A stretch of DNA of 29,633 nt from a virus: positions 2,471-32,103 of IMG/VR virus record IMGVR_UViG_3300030101_003411; one strand, given 5' to 3'. The translations under genes and the position numbers were made by a program. Under the pieces are notes generated by a model, which made no database searches, had not been told where the DNA came from, and worked only from the letters and a program-made list of their open reading frames with translations. This document shows, in pieces, positions 1 through 5,045 of the stretch. The first letter of the stretch is position 1; every line of letters begins with the position of its first letter.

Positions 1-410
1 TAAAATTCGAACCATTCATCTTCAAATATATCATAACCTGCTTCTGTTAGGTAGTTGTCTGATTTGAATACATAATATTTACCCATTTCTTCACTTACCA
101 TTTCAAATAATTCGTCGTCAAAGTGTTTTAGTATTTTATCTATAATAGCTCGTTTAGTTTGTGCTATATCGTTTTTTGTATATCTGCTTGGATTCATTTC
201 TTCTTCTATTTGTTGAGCCATTACTTCTTGAGCATTGCTCCATGTTTTGTTATAGTGTTCGTTAAGTTCTTTGTTTTCTTCAGGCCAATGCCTTTTACAT
301 CCTTCAGCTCCTGCCTTATCAAGGTCTTCTTGATGAATATCACCATCGTAGTTGTCTATAGTGGCTGTCCAATGTGGATTAACCTGTCTTAGTTTGTTTA
401 GATCTGCCAT
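1..410 (-). CDS. Hypothetical acidic protein, runs off the left edge
   Basis: A minus-strand reading frame starts with ATG at 410 (MADLNKLRQV) and stays open for 136 codons to the window edge, where the last two bases are TA, possibly the start of a stop codon. The product is hydrophilic and acidic, with a middle stretch rich in Glu, Asn and Lys (for example EEMNPSRYTKNDIAQTKR) and a C-terminal part rich in Asp, Glu and aromatics (FEDEWFEF). No signal peptide, membrane segment or catalytic motif is visible and I do not recognise the family. It overlaps the end of the 379-510 gene, and it is the most distal gene seen in the leftward unit that starts at the promoter near 816. Confidence 0.7.
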   Translation of the reverse strand, partial: MADLNKLRQVNPHWTATIDNYDGDIHQEDLDKAGAEGCKRHWPEENKELNEHYNKTWSNAQEVMAQQIEEEMNPSRYTKNDIAQTKRAIIDKILKHFDDELFEMVSEEMGKYYVFKSDNYLTEAGYDIFEDEWFEF

Positions 411-510
411 TTTTATGTTTAGTTTTACGTGTATATTTCTTTTTATTCCTATGAACAGAGGGACGCATAGCGTCGTATATTTCTTTCATGGTTACTTTTA
501 TTTTTTTCAT
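379..510 (-). CDS. Small strongly basic peptide, 43 aa
   Basis: The ATG at 510 gives MKKIKVTMKEIYDAM followed by an Arg/Lys-rich tail (RNKKKYTRKTKHKNGRSKQ) and a TAA at 379-381. The start lies directly next to the 3' end of the tRNA-like gene, and the last 32 bases overlap the next gene in another frame. The high positive charge could suit nucleic-acid or ribosome binding, but that is only inference. An internal ATG at 489 (MKEIYDAM) is an alternative start. It is short and unrecognised, so it is held with moderate confidence. The packing is like that of its neighbours. Confidence 0.45.
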   Translation of the reverse strand: MKKIKVTMKEIYDAMRPSVHRNKKKYTRKTKHKNGRSKQTKTG

Positions 511-512
511 AG

Positions 513-594
513 AGCGAGAGAGAGGATTCGAACCTCTCATGTCTAGAACAGTCGCCAAGAGTTTTTAATCTCTACATGCATACCTGACCTCGCT
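513..594 (-). tRNA. Divergent class II tRNA-like gene, possible Leu(TAA)
   Basis: Read on the minus strand, 594-588 (AGCGAGG) pairs with 519-513 (TCTCGCT) as an acceptor stem, and 538-520 forms a T-arm with the typical GGTTCGAATCC. Between them is a stem AGAG/CTCT enclosing ATTAAAAA, which places TAA in the anticodon position as in tRNA-Leu. A long variable region follows (TGGCGACTGTTCTAGACAT). Several points are abnormal. The D-arm is only about 14 nt with no convincing stem, the anticodon loop is 8 nt rather than 7, the acceptor and T stems fit as 7+6 rather than 7+5, and no CCA is encoded. It may be a specialised, a degenerate or a mis-sequenced tRNA. Confidence 0.5.
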
Positions 595-596
595 GT

Positions 597-657
597 CCAA
601 GCTGAGCCGTCACTCAGCCCCACGGTTTTTCTTCTTCACCGCTACGACACGGTGTGT
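597..657 (-). ncRNA. GC-rich structured segment beside the tRNA
   Basis: This short segment is far richer in G and C than its AT-rich surroundings and holds two perfect stem-loops: GCTGAG/CTCAGC at 601-606/613-618 and CACCG/CGGTG at 637-641/650-654. The loop bases CCGT at 607-610 are also complementary to ACGG at 622-625, so alternative pairing is possible. No reading frame occupies it. In the leftward direction it lies between the 47-aa gene and the tRNA. It could be part of a processed tRNA precursor or a separate small RNA. Strand is assumed from the neighbouring genes. Confidence 0.35.
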
Positions 658-669
658 TGAAGTTGTGGT

Positions 670-813
670 TTATTTTTGTACAAAAGTCAAGCCTTTGTAG
701 TTAAACCATGACGTTAAGTCGTCTGGTATGCTATCTATAGTGTAACCTTTGTATAATTTGTTGTCTAATTTTATTTTAGACCTGTCGCTTGGGTAAAATT
801 TTATTGTTTTCAT
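670..813 (-). CDS. Hypothetical 47-aa protein behind a T7-like promoter
   Basis: ATG at 813 gives MKTIKFYPSDRSKIK and ends YKGLTFVQK before a TAA at 670-672. It is a short soluble peptide with several aromatics and lysines and the segment YTIDSIPDDLTSWF. The start lies about a dozen bases after the conserved phage-type promoter at 816-849, so this is the first gene of that unit and probably strongly transcribed. No family is recognised. Its reading frame and its tight fit to the promoter support it being real despite its size. Confidence 0.65.
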   Translation of the reverse strand: MKTIKFYPSDRSKIKLDNKLYKGYTIDSIPDDLTSWFNYKGLTFVQK

Positions 814-815
814 AT

Positions 816-849
816 TTATATTATCTTTTACTTATCGTATTTATTTTGT
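816..849 (-). promoter_or_regulatory. T7-like phage promoter, copy 1
   Basis: Read on the minus strand this is ACAAAATAAATACGATAAG followed by TAAAAGATAATATA. It shares the core TAAATACGA and the AAAGATAATAT start region with five other copies in the left arm. It overlaps the stop codon of the 841-1089 gene and drives the 47-aa gene, the structured RNA and tRNA region, and the last two genes. Confidence 0.75.
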
Positions 850-1089
850 ATATTCTTTTTTCTTCTTTTCAGCTTTATTATATTCTTTTTCAACTTGGTA
901 AGCTATTGTTTCTAATATGTTATAATAATTTCTAGCCCATCCCTCCTCTATTAAGTCCAACTCATAATCTTTTTGAATATAATTTTGTAAAGTATAAATA
1001 TCTTTTGATATTTGTTTTAATTTATGTGGAGAATAAGGTTTATAAGTGCTACAACTAACGAACATTAGTGATATAATTAATTTTTTCAT
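841..1089 (-). CDS. Small putative lipoprotein, 82 aa (copy A)
   Basis: The N-terminus MKKLIISLMFVSCSTYK is a short charged and hydrophobic leader ending in Cys-13, which looks like a lipoprotein signal with a relaxed lipobox. The rest is a helical charged domain with the pattern I..LQ.YI..D....L...WA.NYYN.LE, ending in a Lys/Glu-rich tail. The protein at 3258-3509 has the same layout and pattern. The start overlaps the stop of the upstream 45-aa gene by ATGA. It would sit in the host inner or outer membrane; superinfection exclusion or envelope modification are possible roles, but these are inference. Its stop codon lies inside the next promoter. Confidence 0.7.
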   Translation of the reverse strand: MKKLIISLMFVSCSTYKPYSPHKLKQISKDIYTLQNYIQKDYELDLIEEGWARNYYNILETIAYQVEKEYNKAEKKKKEYTK

Positions 1090-1223
1090 TGAGTGTTGTT
1101 TACTAGTTTTCGTACCGCTGCGCCAAGTTCTTGATCGTTTGGATACTTATCAGTCAATGATTGTACTTGCCACCACCTTAATTTCATTAAAGCTTCTTCT
1201 TCTAAAATATTTGAGTTTCTCAT
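1086..1223 (-). CDS. Hypothetical 45-aa protein
   Basis: ATG at 1223 gives MRNSNILEEEALMKLRWWQVQ and ends KLVNNTQ with TGA at 1086-1088. Both ends overlap neighbours by the four bases ATGA, the signature of translational coupling, which is the main reason to accept so short a gene. The product is helical and amphipathic, with a WW pair and no membrane segment or cysteine. Function is unknown. Confidence 0.65.
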   Translation of the reverse strand: MRNSNILEEEALMKLRWWQVQSLTDKYPNDQELGAAVRKLVNNTQ

Positions 1224-1423
1224 AGTTCTTCAAATTTTATATTACTATCATCGTCAAACCAAGTATGTTTTGGATCTATTATTAGTTCGCCTTCATATAT
1301 TTTTCTTGCTTGGTTGTGAGCATATTGCCACTTTTGTGTTTCTGTACCTGCTTTTTGTGTAGTACCATAGTATCCGGCTAAGATATCTTTTGTTATAGCC
1401 TCTATTGCTTGTATTTCATTCAT
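1220..1423 (-). CDS. Hypothetical 67-aa protein
   Basis: I take the ATG at 1423 (MNEIQAIEAITKDILAGYY), which overlaps the upstream stop by 8 bases. An in-frame ATG at 1435 (MVKKMNEIQ) would add four residues. The protein is small and soluble, helical at the N-terminus, and acidic at the C-terminus (HTWFDDDSNIKFEEL). No catalytic or metal-binding motif is seen and the family is not recognised. It is coupled by ATGA to the 45-aa gene downstream in the unit that starts at the promoter near 2788. Confidence 0.65.
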   Translation of the reverse strand: MNEIQAIEAITKDILAGYYGTTQKAGTETQKWQYAHNQARKIYEGELIIDPKHTWFDDDSNIKFEEL

Positions 1424-1580
1424 TTTCTTCACCATTAAAAGTTTGATAGTAATCTAATTCGTCTTGTAATTTAGATATTAGTTCTTCTAAGTACCATGTT
1501 ATTTCTTCTACATCACCGCCAAAGTTGTTGTGAAAGAGATCATGTACTTCTTCCATTGTTCTGCTTACGTATTTACTCAT
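1416..1580 (-). CDS. Hypothetical acidic 54-aa protein
   Basis: ATG at 1580 gives MSKYVSRTMEEVHDLFHNNFG and the frame runs to TGA at 1416-1418. The start follows directly after the stop of the MSYCRF-type gene (TAA then ATG), and the end overlaps the next gene. The protein is acidic and mostly helical, with a tyrosine- and glutamate-rich C-terminal half (LISKLQDELDYYQTF). It resembles the short acidic coiled proteins common in phage early regions, but I cannot name a family. Confidence 0.65.
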   Translation of the reverse strand: MSKYVSRTMEEVHDLFHNNFGGDVEEITWYLEELISKLQDELDYYQTFNGEENE

Positions 1581-1766
1581 TTAGTATATTATTCTTTTTA
1601 TTTCTTCTTCCATTTGCATTATGTCTTCAGCCATTTCTAATAGTCTAGTTAAACCATTTAGTTCATAGCTGTTCAGATTTTCTGTCTCACCTCTTTCTAT
1701 CGCAGAAATACAGTCTGCTAAATCATTTGCAGTGTTTTCAAACCTGCAGTAACTCATATTTGCCAT
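1581..1766 (-). CDS. Conserved MSYCRF-type phage protein, 61 aa
   Basis: The N-terminus MANMSYCRFENTANDLADC resembles a small conserved protein that I recall from many phages, usually beginning MSYCRFENT and with a second cysteine about 13 residues later. The remainder is helical and acidic (LTRLLEMAEDIMQMEEEIK). The function of that group is unknown to me. The start could instead be the inner Met at 1757, which matches the common family start better. It sits in the middle of the coupled leftward gene string. Confidence 0.75.
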   Translation of the reverse strand: MANMSYCRFENTANDLADCISAIERGETENLNSYELNGLTRLLEMAEDIMQMEEEIKRIIY

Positions 1767-1767
1767 A

Positions 1768-1938
1768 TTATTTAATTAATTCGTTTATTACTTTATTTAT
1801 TAGCTTGTCAGCATCTTCAACATACTTGTCGTCAGTTTCAGTATAACCTAGTTCTTCAAACATATAGTAGTCTAGCTCATTATAAAGTACAGTAACTAAT
1901 CTGTCACATACTTTGTATATTACTTCTTGCTCAGTCAT
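1768..1938 (-). CDS. Hypothetical acidic 56-aa protein
   Basis: The ATG at 1938 (MTEQEVIYKVCDRLV) overlaps the upstream stop by ATGA, which favours it over an upstream ATG at 2001 that would run 64 bases into the preceding gene. The protein is helical and acidic, with DADKLINKVINELIK at the C-terminus and a Tyr-rich middle (LDYYMFEELGYTETDDKY). No known motif is seen. Confidence 0.65.
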   Translation of the reverse strand: MTEQEVIYKVCDRLVTVLYNELDYYMFEELGYTETDDKYVEDADKLINKVINELIK

Positions 1939-2222
1939 ATTAAATCTAGTTTTTTGATTAATTCTTGTGATTTTTCTTTTAGCATATAACCGCCGTGACA
2001 AGTCATTAACATGTTATGTAACACTTCGGTTACATTATGTGTACCTTGTACATGAAATGATGGAGCACCACTTGATGAATCTTTTCTGAAGTCATAGAAC
2101 ATAGATCCGCCGTACCTATTTGATAGTTTTTCTACATCAGCTACAAACTTATCTACTATTTCTCTACACTCTGCGCTTACTTTTTGTTGAAGTGCTTTTT
2201 CTATTGTGTTTAAATCTTTCAC
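1935..2222 (-). CDS. Hypothetical 95-aa protein with GTG start
   Basis: The frame begins with GTG at 2222 (MKDLNTIEKALQQKVSAEC), overlapping the upstream TGA as GTGA, and ends at 1935 in an ATGA overlap. The N-terminal half is helical. The second half has a serine/glycine-rich stretch (FRKDSSSGAPSFHVQGTH) that could be a surface loop or beta region, then a helical end. No catalytic motif is recognised. The non-ATG start may lower expression relative to its neighbours. Confidence 0.65.
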   Translation of the reverse strand: MKDLNTIEKALQQKVSAECREIVDKFVADVEKLSNRYGGSMFYDFRKDSSSGAPSFHVQGTHNVTEVLHNMLMTCHGGYMLKEKSQELIKKLDLI

Positions 2223-2371
2223 TTTTTCTTAGTTTTTAATTCGTTAATCTCACTTTTCAACTGGTGGATTTCAGTTTGACACTTTCTCATAGCGTCTTTC
2301 ATTTTTCTTGCTTGATAGAATTCATTCCAAGAATAGAGATTTTGTAGCTGTTTTATTTTACGACTTACCAT
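2219..2371 (-). CDS. Small basic coiled-coil protein, 50 aa
   Basis: ATG at 2371 gives MVSRKIKQLQNLYSWNEFY and ends in a heptad-like Lys/Glu/Leu stretch (IHQLKSEINELKTKKK). It is basic and probably helical. It overlaps the membrane peptide upstream by 7 bases and the GTG-start gene downstream by 4. The function is unknown; a coiled coil suggests a protein-protein contact. Confidence 0.65.
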   Translation of the reverse strand: MVSRKIKQLQNLYSWNEFYQARKMKDAMRKCQTEIHQLKSEINELKTKKK

Positions 2372-2523
2372 CCAAAGAAAGTTTTATATATTTCTTGTAC
2401 TACTGCGACCATCGCTGTTAACCATACTCCTAAGAATATTGTAGTCATAACTGTTGCATATATTTTAAGCATATGCCACTCGACTGCTTTATAGCAGAAC
2501 TTTTTTATTGCTTCTTTAACCAT
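2365..2523 (-). CDS. Single-span membrane peptide, 52 aa
   Basis: ATG at 2523 gives MVKEAIKKFCYKAVEWHML, a basic amphipathic start, then one hydrophobic span (about residues 22 to 43: YATVMTTIFLGVWLTAMVAV) and a short tail. Positive residues before the span suggest the N-terminus stays in the cytoplasm. It overlaps the upstream gene by 8 bases and the downstream gene by 7. Such single-span peptides in early phage regions often act on host membrane proteins, but nothing here shows the target. Confidence 0.65.
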   Translation of the reverse strand: MVKEAIKKFCYKAVEWHMLKIYATVMTTIFLGVWLTAMVAVVQEIYKTFFGW

Positions 2524-2782
2524 TTTTATATTTTTTTAATTTGGTTAGTAATTCGTGTATTTCTTCGTTTGGAAAGGTAGAATACACCTCGTCTACCTTG
2601 TCTTTGACATAGTCAAATGTGAATTCGTTTGGTTTAACACCGTAATGACTTACAATTAAATCTCTTTTGTCGTAACCATAAGGACTATGGTATGAATTGA
2701 ATATTTGTAGCTTCATGTCTCTGCCATAATTGAGTATCATAGCGTCAAGATTTTTTGTGGATATGTATGTTACGTTGTTCAT
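2516..2782 (-). CDS. Hypothetical 88-aa protein, first gene after promoter 2
   Basis: ATG at 2782 gives MNNVTYISTKNLDAMILNYG, about 15 bases after the predicted start of transcription at the promoter 2788-2818. It is a soluble alpha/beta-looking protein with a Tyr-rich middle (YHSPYGYDKRDL) and a charged helical end (IHELLTKLKKYKNG). No family is recognised. Its position at the head of a ten-gene coupled string means it is probably the best expressed gene of that unit. Confidence 0.7.
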   Translation of the reverse strand: MNNVTYISTKNLDAMILNYGRDMKLQIFNSYHSPYGYDKRDLIVSHYGVKPNEFTFDYVKDKVDEVYSTFPNEEIHELLTKLKKYKNG

Positions 2783-2787
2783 ATTGT

Positions 2788-2818
2788 TATTATCTTTACT
2801 TATTCGTATTTAGTTTGT
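2788..2818 (-). promoter_or_regulatory. T7-like phage promoter, copy 2
   Basis: On the minus strand this reads ACAAACTAAATACGAATAAG then TAAAGATAATA. It matches the six-copy consensus and lies 6 bases upstream of the 88-aa gene start. It overlaps the stop codon of the 144-aa gene. It heads the longest leftward string, from 2782 down to 841. Confidence 0.78.
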
Positions 2819-3244
2819 AATTAGTTTGGTTAATTTTACAATAGTATTATATTGTAGTTGTGATATTTCGTAGTTATCGAGTGCACGTTGTAAGTAACGA
2901 GCAGCAAGATCTTGATCTATATCATAGTAATCTACATAAGTTTTGCCAACTTGTTCGTATAATTGTTGACTACCTACGTTAGTTAAGCGACAGCCATTAC
3001 CGATTTTACGCTTTTTAGTAACAGATTTACCTGATAAAGCGCGAAGAGTTGAGTAACCTGCACGTTGTAGTAACTTACTAGCTTTTGCTGCGTCACTACG
3101 AGACATAACTTGTATTGAGTTGCCTGTTTTGTGGTTGATAGTATCTATGCAACCATAACGCTCGACAGTTGAGCACTCGACACACGTAGTATAACCTAGT
3201 GACAAGCGAGCTTTTGGTATTATATTTTTACATTTGCATTTCAT
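2810..3244 (-). CDS. Putative zinc-binding protein, 144 aa
   Basis: The true start is most likely the ATG at 3244 (MKCKCKNIIPKARLSLGY). An upstream in-frame ATG at 3265 lies inside the promoter, so the seven residues it would add are promoter sequence. The N-terminus carries a C-x-C pair (Cys-3, Cys-5) and a C-x2-C pair (TTCVEC), which together would form a four-Cys zinc site. The rest is basic with an Ala/Lys-rich helical part (SDAAKASKLLQRAGYSTLRAL) and a basic KSVTKKRKIGNGCRL. The combination suggests nucleic-acid or transcription-factor contact; this is inference. It is transcribed alone from the promoter at 3249. Confidence 0.75.
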   Translation of the reverse strand: MKCKCKNIIPKARLSLGYTTCVECSTVERYGCIDTINHKTGNSIQVMSRSDAAKASKLLQRAGYSTLRALSGKSVTKKRKIGNGCRLTNVGSQQLYEQVGKTYVDYYDIDQDLAARYLQRALDNYEISQLQYNTIVKLTKLITN

Positions 3245-3248
3245 ATAT

Positions 3249-3280
3249 ATATTATCTTTACTCATTCGTATTTATATTGT
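3249..3280 (-). promoter_or_regulatory. T7-like phage promoter, copy 3
   Basis: On the minus strand this reads ACAATATAAATACGAATGAG then TAAAGATAATATA. It lies inside the last codons of the 83-aa lipoprotein gene, so that gene's final residues NINTNE are encoded by promoter bases. It drives the putative zinc protein with a leader of about 15 bases. Confidence 0.78.
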
Positions 3281-3509
3281 ACAAATATATACTTAGATCT
3301 TCTGCTTCATCTAGATATTCTATATAATACTCTGCATAAGCTGAGTCAATTATACCTTGTTTCATATCTTCTCGCATCCACTCACGCATGTCTGCTATGT
3401 TATCTACAAGGTGATTCCAATGAGCTTGTTCAGGTAATTCTACTTTTGTACCATCTTGTTGGCAACTAAGTCCGCTTAGTAAACCAATAGTTATTATTAT
3501 TTTATTCAT
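3258..3509 (-). CDS. Small putative lipoprotein, 83 aa (copy B)
   Basis: MNKIIITIGLLSGLSCQQDG is a short hydrophobic leader ending in Cys-16, followed by polar residues, as in a lipoprotein signal. The mature part has the same helical pattern as the protein at 841-1089 (I..MREWM..DM......A.YYIEYLDEAE), and both end just before a promoter. The start overlaps the upstream stop by ATGA. It is predicted to be exported and lipid-anchored. Its role is unknown; related small phage lipoproteins can be exclusion factors or outer spanins, but no partner inner spanin is seen here. Confidence 0.7.
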   Translation of the reverse strand: MNKIIITIGLLSGLSCQQDGTKVELPEQAHWNHLVDNIADMREWMREDMKQGIIDSAYAEYYIEYLDEAEDLSIYLYNINTNE

Positions 3510-3715
3510 AAGTTATTAGTTAAGTTGTAAATAGTTTTATCAGTGTGAAACATATATTCCACTTCAGTTAAATCATAGCCAAGACCTGTTATAAAATCGT
3601 CTAGTTCTTCGCTATTAGTAATTTTTTCATAGTCAATATCATTGTATTGATGTATTTCACCTGCTGAATAATCAAGTACAGTTAGTGTTTGATTTGGGTA
3701 TAGTTTAGTTTTCAT
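3506..3715 (-). CDS. Hypothetical acidic 69-aa protein
   Basis: The ATG at 3715 (MKTKLYPNQTLTVLDYSAG) overlaps the upstream stop by ATGA, so I prefer it to an in-frame ATG at 3748. The protein is acidic with many Asp, Tyr and Thr residues (IDYEKITNSEELDDFITGL) and ends IYNLTNNL. No membrane segment or cysteine is present. It is coupled to the lipoprotein gene downstream. Not recognised. Confidence 0.65.
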   Translation of the reverse strand: MKTKLYPNQTLTVLDYSAGEIHQYNDIDYEKITNSEELDDFITGLGYDLTEVEYMFHTDKTIYNLTNNL

Positions 3716-3906
3716 AGATTTATTACTTTTATTGGTAAGTTGTAACAACCTTCTTCGTAGAATATTGCTTTTTCAAATGCACTTATATCATCTTCAAACT
3801 CATTTTCTATAAATTCTAATAGTTCTTGAGTTAGTTCTATTGACTCGTGCGTTAGCCAAGTAGATTCTTGAGTATTATCTCTAGGTATTATTTCTAATTC
3901 GTACAT
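3712..3906 (-). CDS. Hypothetical acidic 64-aa protein
   Basis: MYELEIIPRDNTQESTWLT starts 2 bases after the stop of the preceding gene. It is very acidic in its central helix (LLEFIENEFEDDISAFEKA) and ends in a short hydrophobic strand (LPIKVINL). Such small acidic proteins in phage early regions are often DNA mimics or protein inhibitors, but nothing here goes beyond composition. Confidence 0.65.
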   Translation of the reverse strand: MYELEIIPRDNTQESTWLTHESIELTQELLEFIENEFEDDISAFEKAIFYEEGCYNLPIKVINL

Positions 3907-3908
3907 AG

Positions 3909-4109
3909 TTATAGTATTTGACCGAGTATTTCGTAAAGATTATCTTGTTTGTCTTTACTTAGTTTAACATATTCACCGTGAGATTTACCTGGGTAATCTG
4001 CTAAGTGATTAACGACTTGCTGAGTTAATTCAGCTTGAGTGACAGTCTTTTCCATTTCTGCGAATGCTTTTGACCAAGTCCAGTTTGAAGGATTATTAGG
4101 ATTATACAT
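3909..4109 (-). CDS. Hypothetical 66-aa protein, first gene after promoter 4
   Basis: MYNPNNPSNWTWSKAFAEM begins about 85 bases after the promoter at 4193-4229. The N-terminus is Asn/Pro/Trp-rich and the remainder helical (VTQAELTQQVVNHLADYPG). No known motif is seen. The leader between promoter and start contains a small hairpin, CATGC/GTATG, near 4163-4176. It heads a four-gene coupled unit ending in lipoprotein copy B. Confidence 0.65.
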   Translation of the reverse strand: MYNPNNPSNWTWSKAFAEMEKTVTQAELTQQVVNHLADYPGKSHGEYVKLSKDKQDNLYEILGQIL

Positions 4110-4192
4110 AGTTATTAATTTTAAAAAGTTTGTGCCAAGTCAGGTGTTCGTATTATTTATACATGCTAAAGTATGACTATCAACGACATGTT

Positions 4193-4229
4193 TATATTAT
4201 AATCTTTACTTAATCGTATTTACATTGTA
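4193..4229 (-). promoter_or_regulatory. T7-like phage promoter, copy 4
   Basis: On the minus strand this reads ACAATGTAAATACGATTAAG then TAAAGATTATAATATA. It overlaps the stop codon of the 42-aa membrane peptide gene and heads the unit 4109 to 3258. The variant start region GATTATAATATA is shared with copy 6. Confidence 0.78.
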
Positions 4230-4348
4230 CAGTAGTCAATTACTACCATTACTATAAAGATTATTACTATTGCTAGAAGTGCATCATTTGCTACTTGCTC
4301 ATCTTGCTTGTTACTTTTATATTTATCTTTGTAATTAAATTTTCTCAT
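4220..4348 (-). CDS. Single-span membrane peptide, 42 aa
   Basis: ATG at 4348 gives MRKFNYKDKYKSNKQDEQVA, a basic cytoplasmic head, then a hydrophobic span (ALLAIVIIFIVMVVI) and a short tail DYCTM before TAA inside the next promoter. Its start shares one base with the stop of the upstream 28-aa peptide (TAATG). The layout predicts an inner-membrane peptide with a cytoplasmic N-terminus. Function unknown. Confidence 0.6.
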   Translation of the reverse strand: MRKFNYKDKYKSNKQDEQVANDALLAIVIIFIVMVVIDYCTM

Positions 4349-4434
4349 TATTTATTAGTTATTAATTGGTGAATAATATCAACTAGTATTATAGTTGGAA
4401 TAATTAGTGTCATAGTGGATATAATTAGTATCAT
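4348..4434 (-). CDS. Possible hydrophobic micropeptide, 28 aa
   Basis: ATG at 4434 opens a frame encoding a nearly continuous hydrophobic stretch (MILIISTMTLIIPTIILVDI) with a short polar tail HQLITNK and a TAA that overlaps the next ATG as TAATG. The coupling and the clean membrane-span composition favour a real peptide. AT-rich DNA can produce Ile/Leu-rich frames by chance, so confidence is limited. Confidence 0.4.
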   Translation of the reverse strand: MILIISTMTLIIPTIILVDIIHQLITNK

Positions 4435-4537
4435 AAGAGTGTATATTTGTTTAGTTATTAAATTTTATTAAATAGTTCAACACTTGATATCTCAATATCT
4501 TACATAGATATTAAATATATTTTATTTAAGTGTTATA

Positions 4538-4580
4538 TGACATAAGCTAGTTAATATATAAGAGTAACTAGCTATTGTCA
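4538..4580. repeat. Large inverted repeat, copy 1
   Basis: TGACATAAGCTAGTTA faces TAACTAGCTATTGTCA across a short AT-rich loop, giving a long imperfect stem. A related copy with the same outer TGACA/TGTCA and inner TAACTAGCTA lies at 5307-5349. It sits between the end of the 79-aa gene and the two membrane peptides. It could act as a terminator or processing site for leftward transcripts, or as a protein-binding site. Confidence 0.6.
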
Positions 4581-4587
4581 CATGTTA

Positions 4588-4827
4588 CTACTCACTTATA
4601 GTACTTAATTCTCTGCAGAATTTTGGTACAATGTTAGAGTTAGTATAAGATTTGTACTCTTGAAAGCAGTTCATTGACTCGAACTTTTCTTGAAATGTAG
4701 AGTATATTTCGTCATGATCATAAGTATATGTAATACCTTTTGAGTTAGTGAATGTAATGATAGCATTCTCGCCAATTAATGATTTTCTGATTACGAATCT
4801 TTTAGTAGTTATATTATTAGTTTTCAT
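4588..4827 (-). CDS. Hypothetical 79-aa protein after promoter 5
   Basis: MKTNNITTKRFVIRKSLIG starts about 40 bases after the promoter at 4863-4896. The sequence looks like a small beta-rich domain (ENAIITFTNSKGITYTYDHD) followed by a helix and a C-terminal part with one cysteine (PKFCRELSTISE). No family is recognised. It is followed directly by the inverted repeat at 4538-4580, so it may be a one-gene transcript. Confidence 0.65.
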   Translation of the reverse strand: MKTNNITTKRFVIRKSLIGENAIITFTNSKGITYTYDHDEIYSTFQEKFESMNCFQEYKSYTNSNIVPKFCRELSTISE

Positions 4828-4862
4828 AGTTTATATATATTTATTTATTAATTATTAGTTTA

Positions 4863-4896
4863 TTATATTATCTTTTGTATGTCGTATTTAGTTTGT
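4863..4896 (-). promoter_or_regulatory. T7-like phage promoter, copy 5
   Basis: On the minus strand this reads ACAAACTAAATACGACATAC then AAAAGATAATATA. The core and start region match the other copies, but the spacer differs (CATACA). It drives the 79-aa gene with a leader of about 40 bases rich in A and T. Confidence 0.72.
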
Positions 4897-4904
4897 ATAA
4901 TGAA

Positions 4905-5045
4905 TTAGCTTTTATAATCAGGTAATTCATTATGATGTTGCATGAATTTGTAATGCATTGGATGGTTAGTATAATGCCAGCCTTTTGATAGCATTTCATA
5001 TAAGTTAGTAATTTCTTGATTTTGTTTTTTAGTTAAATTATTCAT
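4905..5045 (-). CDS. Hypothetical 46-aa protein, first leftward gene
   Basis: ATG at 5045 gives MNNLTKKQNQEITNLYEML and ends NELPDYKS with TAA at 4905-4907. It is polar and contains a His/Tyr/Met-rich middle (WHYTNHPMHYKFMQHHN) that could bind metal; this is inference from composition. It is the first gene of the left arm, behind the best match to a T7 promoter in the window, so it may be among the first and most strongly made proteins of this set. Confidence 0.65.
   Translation of the reverse strand: MNNLTKKQNQEITNLYEMLSKGWHYTNHPMHYKFMQHHNELPDYKS

Noticed and set aside
159-546. Plus-strand frames of 77 and 64 codons
   Set aside because: They lie antisense to the leftward genes and the tRNA-like gene, are rich in Phe/Leu/Ser as expected from reverse AT-rich coding DNA, and have no start context.
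3245-3265. Upstream start MSKDNIY for the 144-aa protein
   Set aside because: These bases are part of the T7-like promoter at 3249-3280, so they would be in or near the promoter rather than translated.
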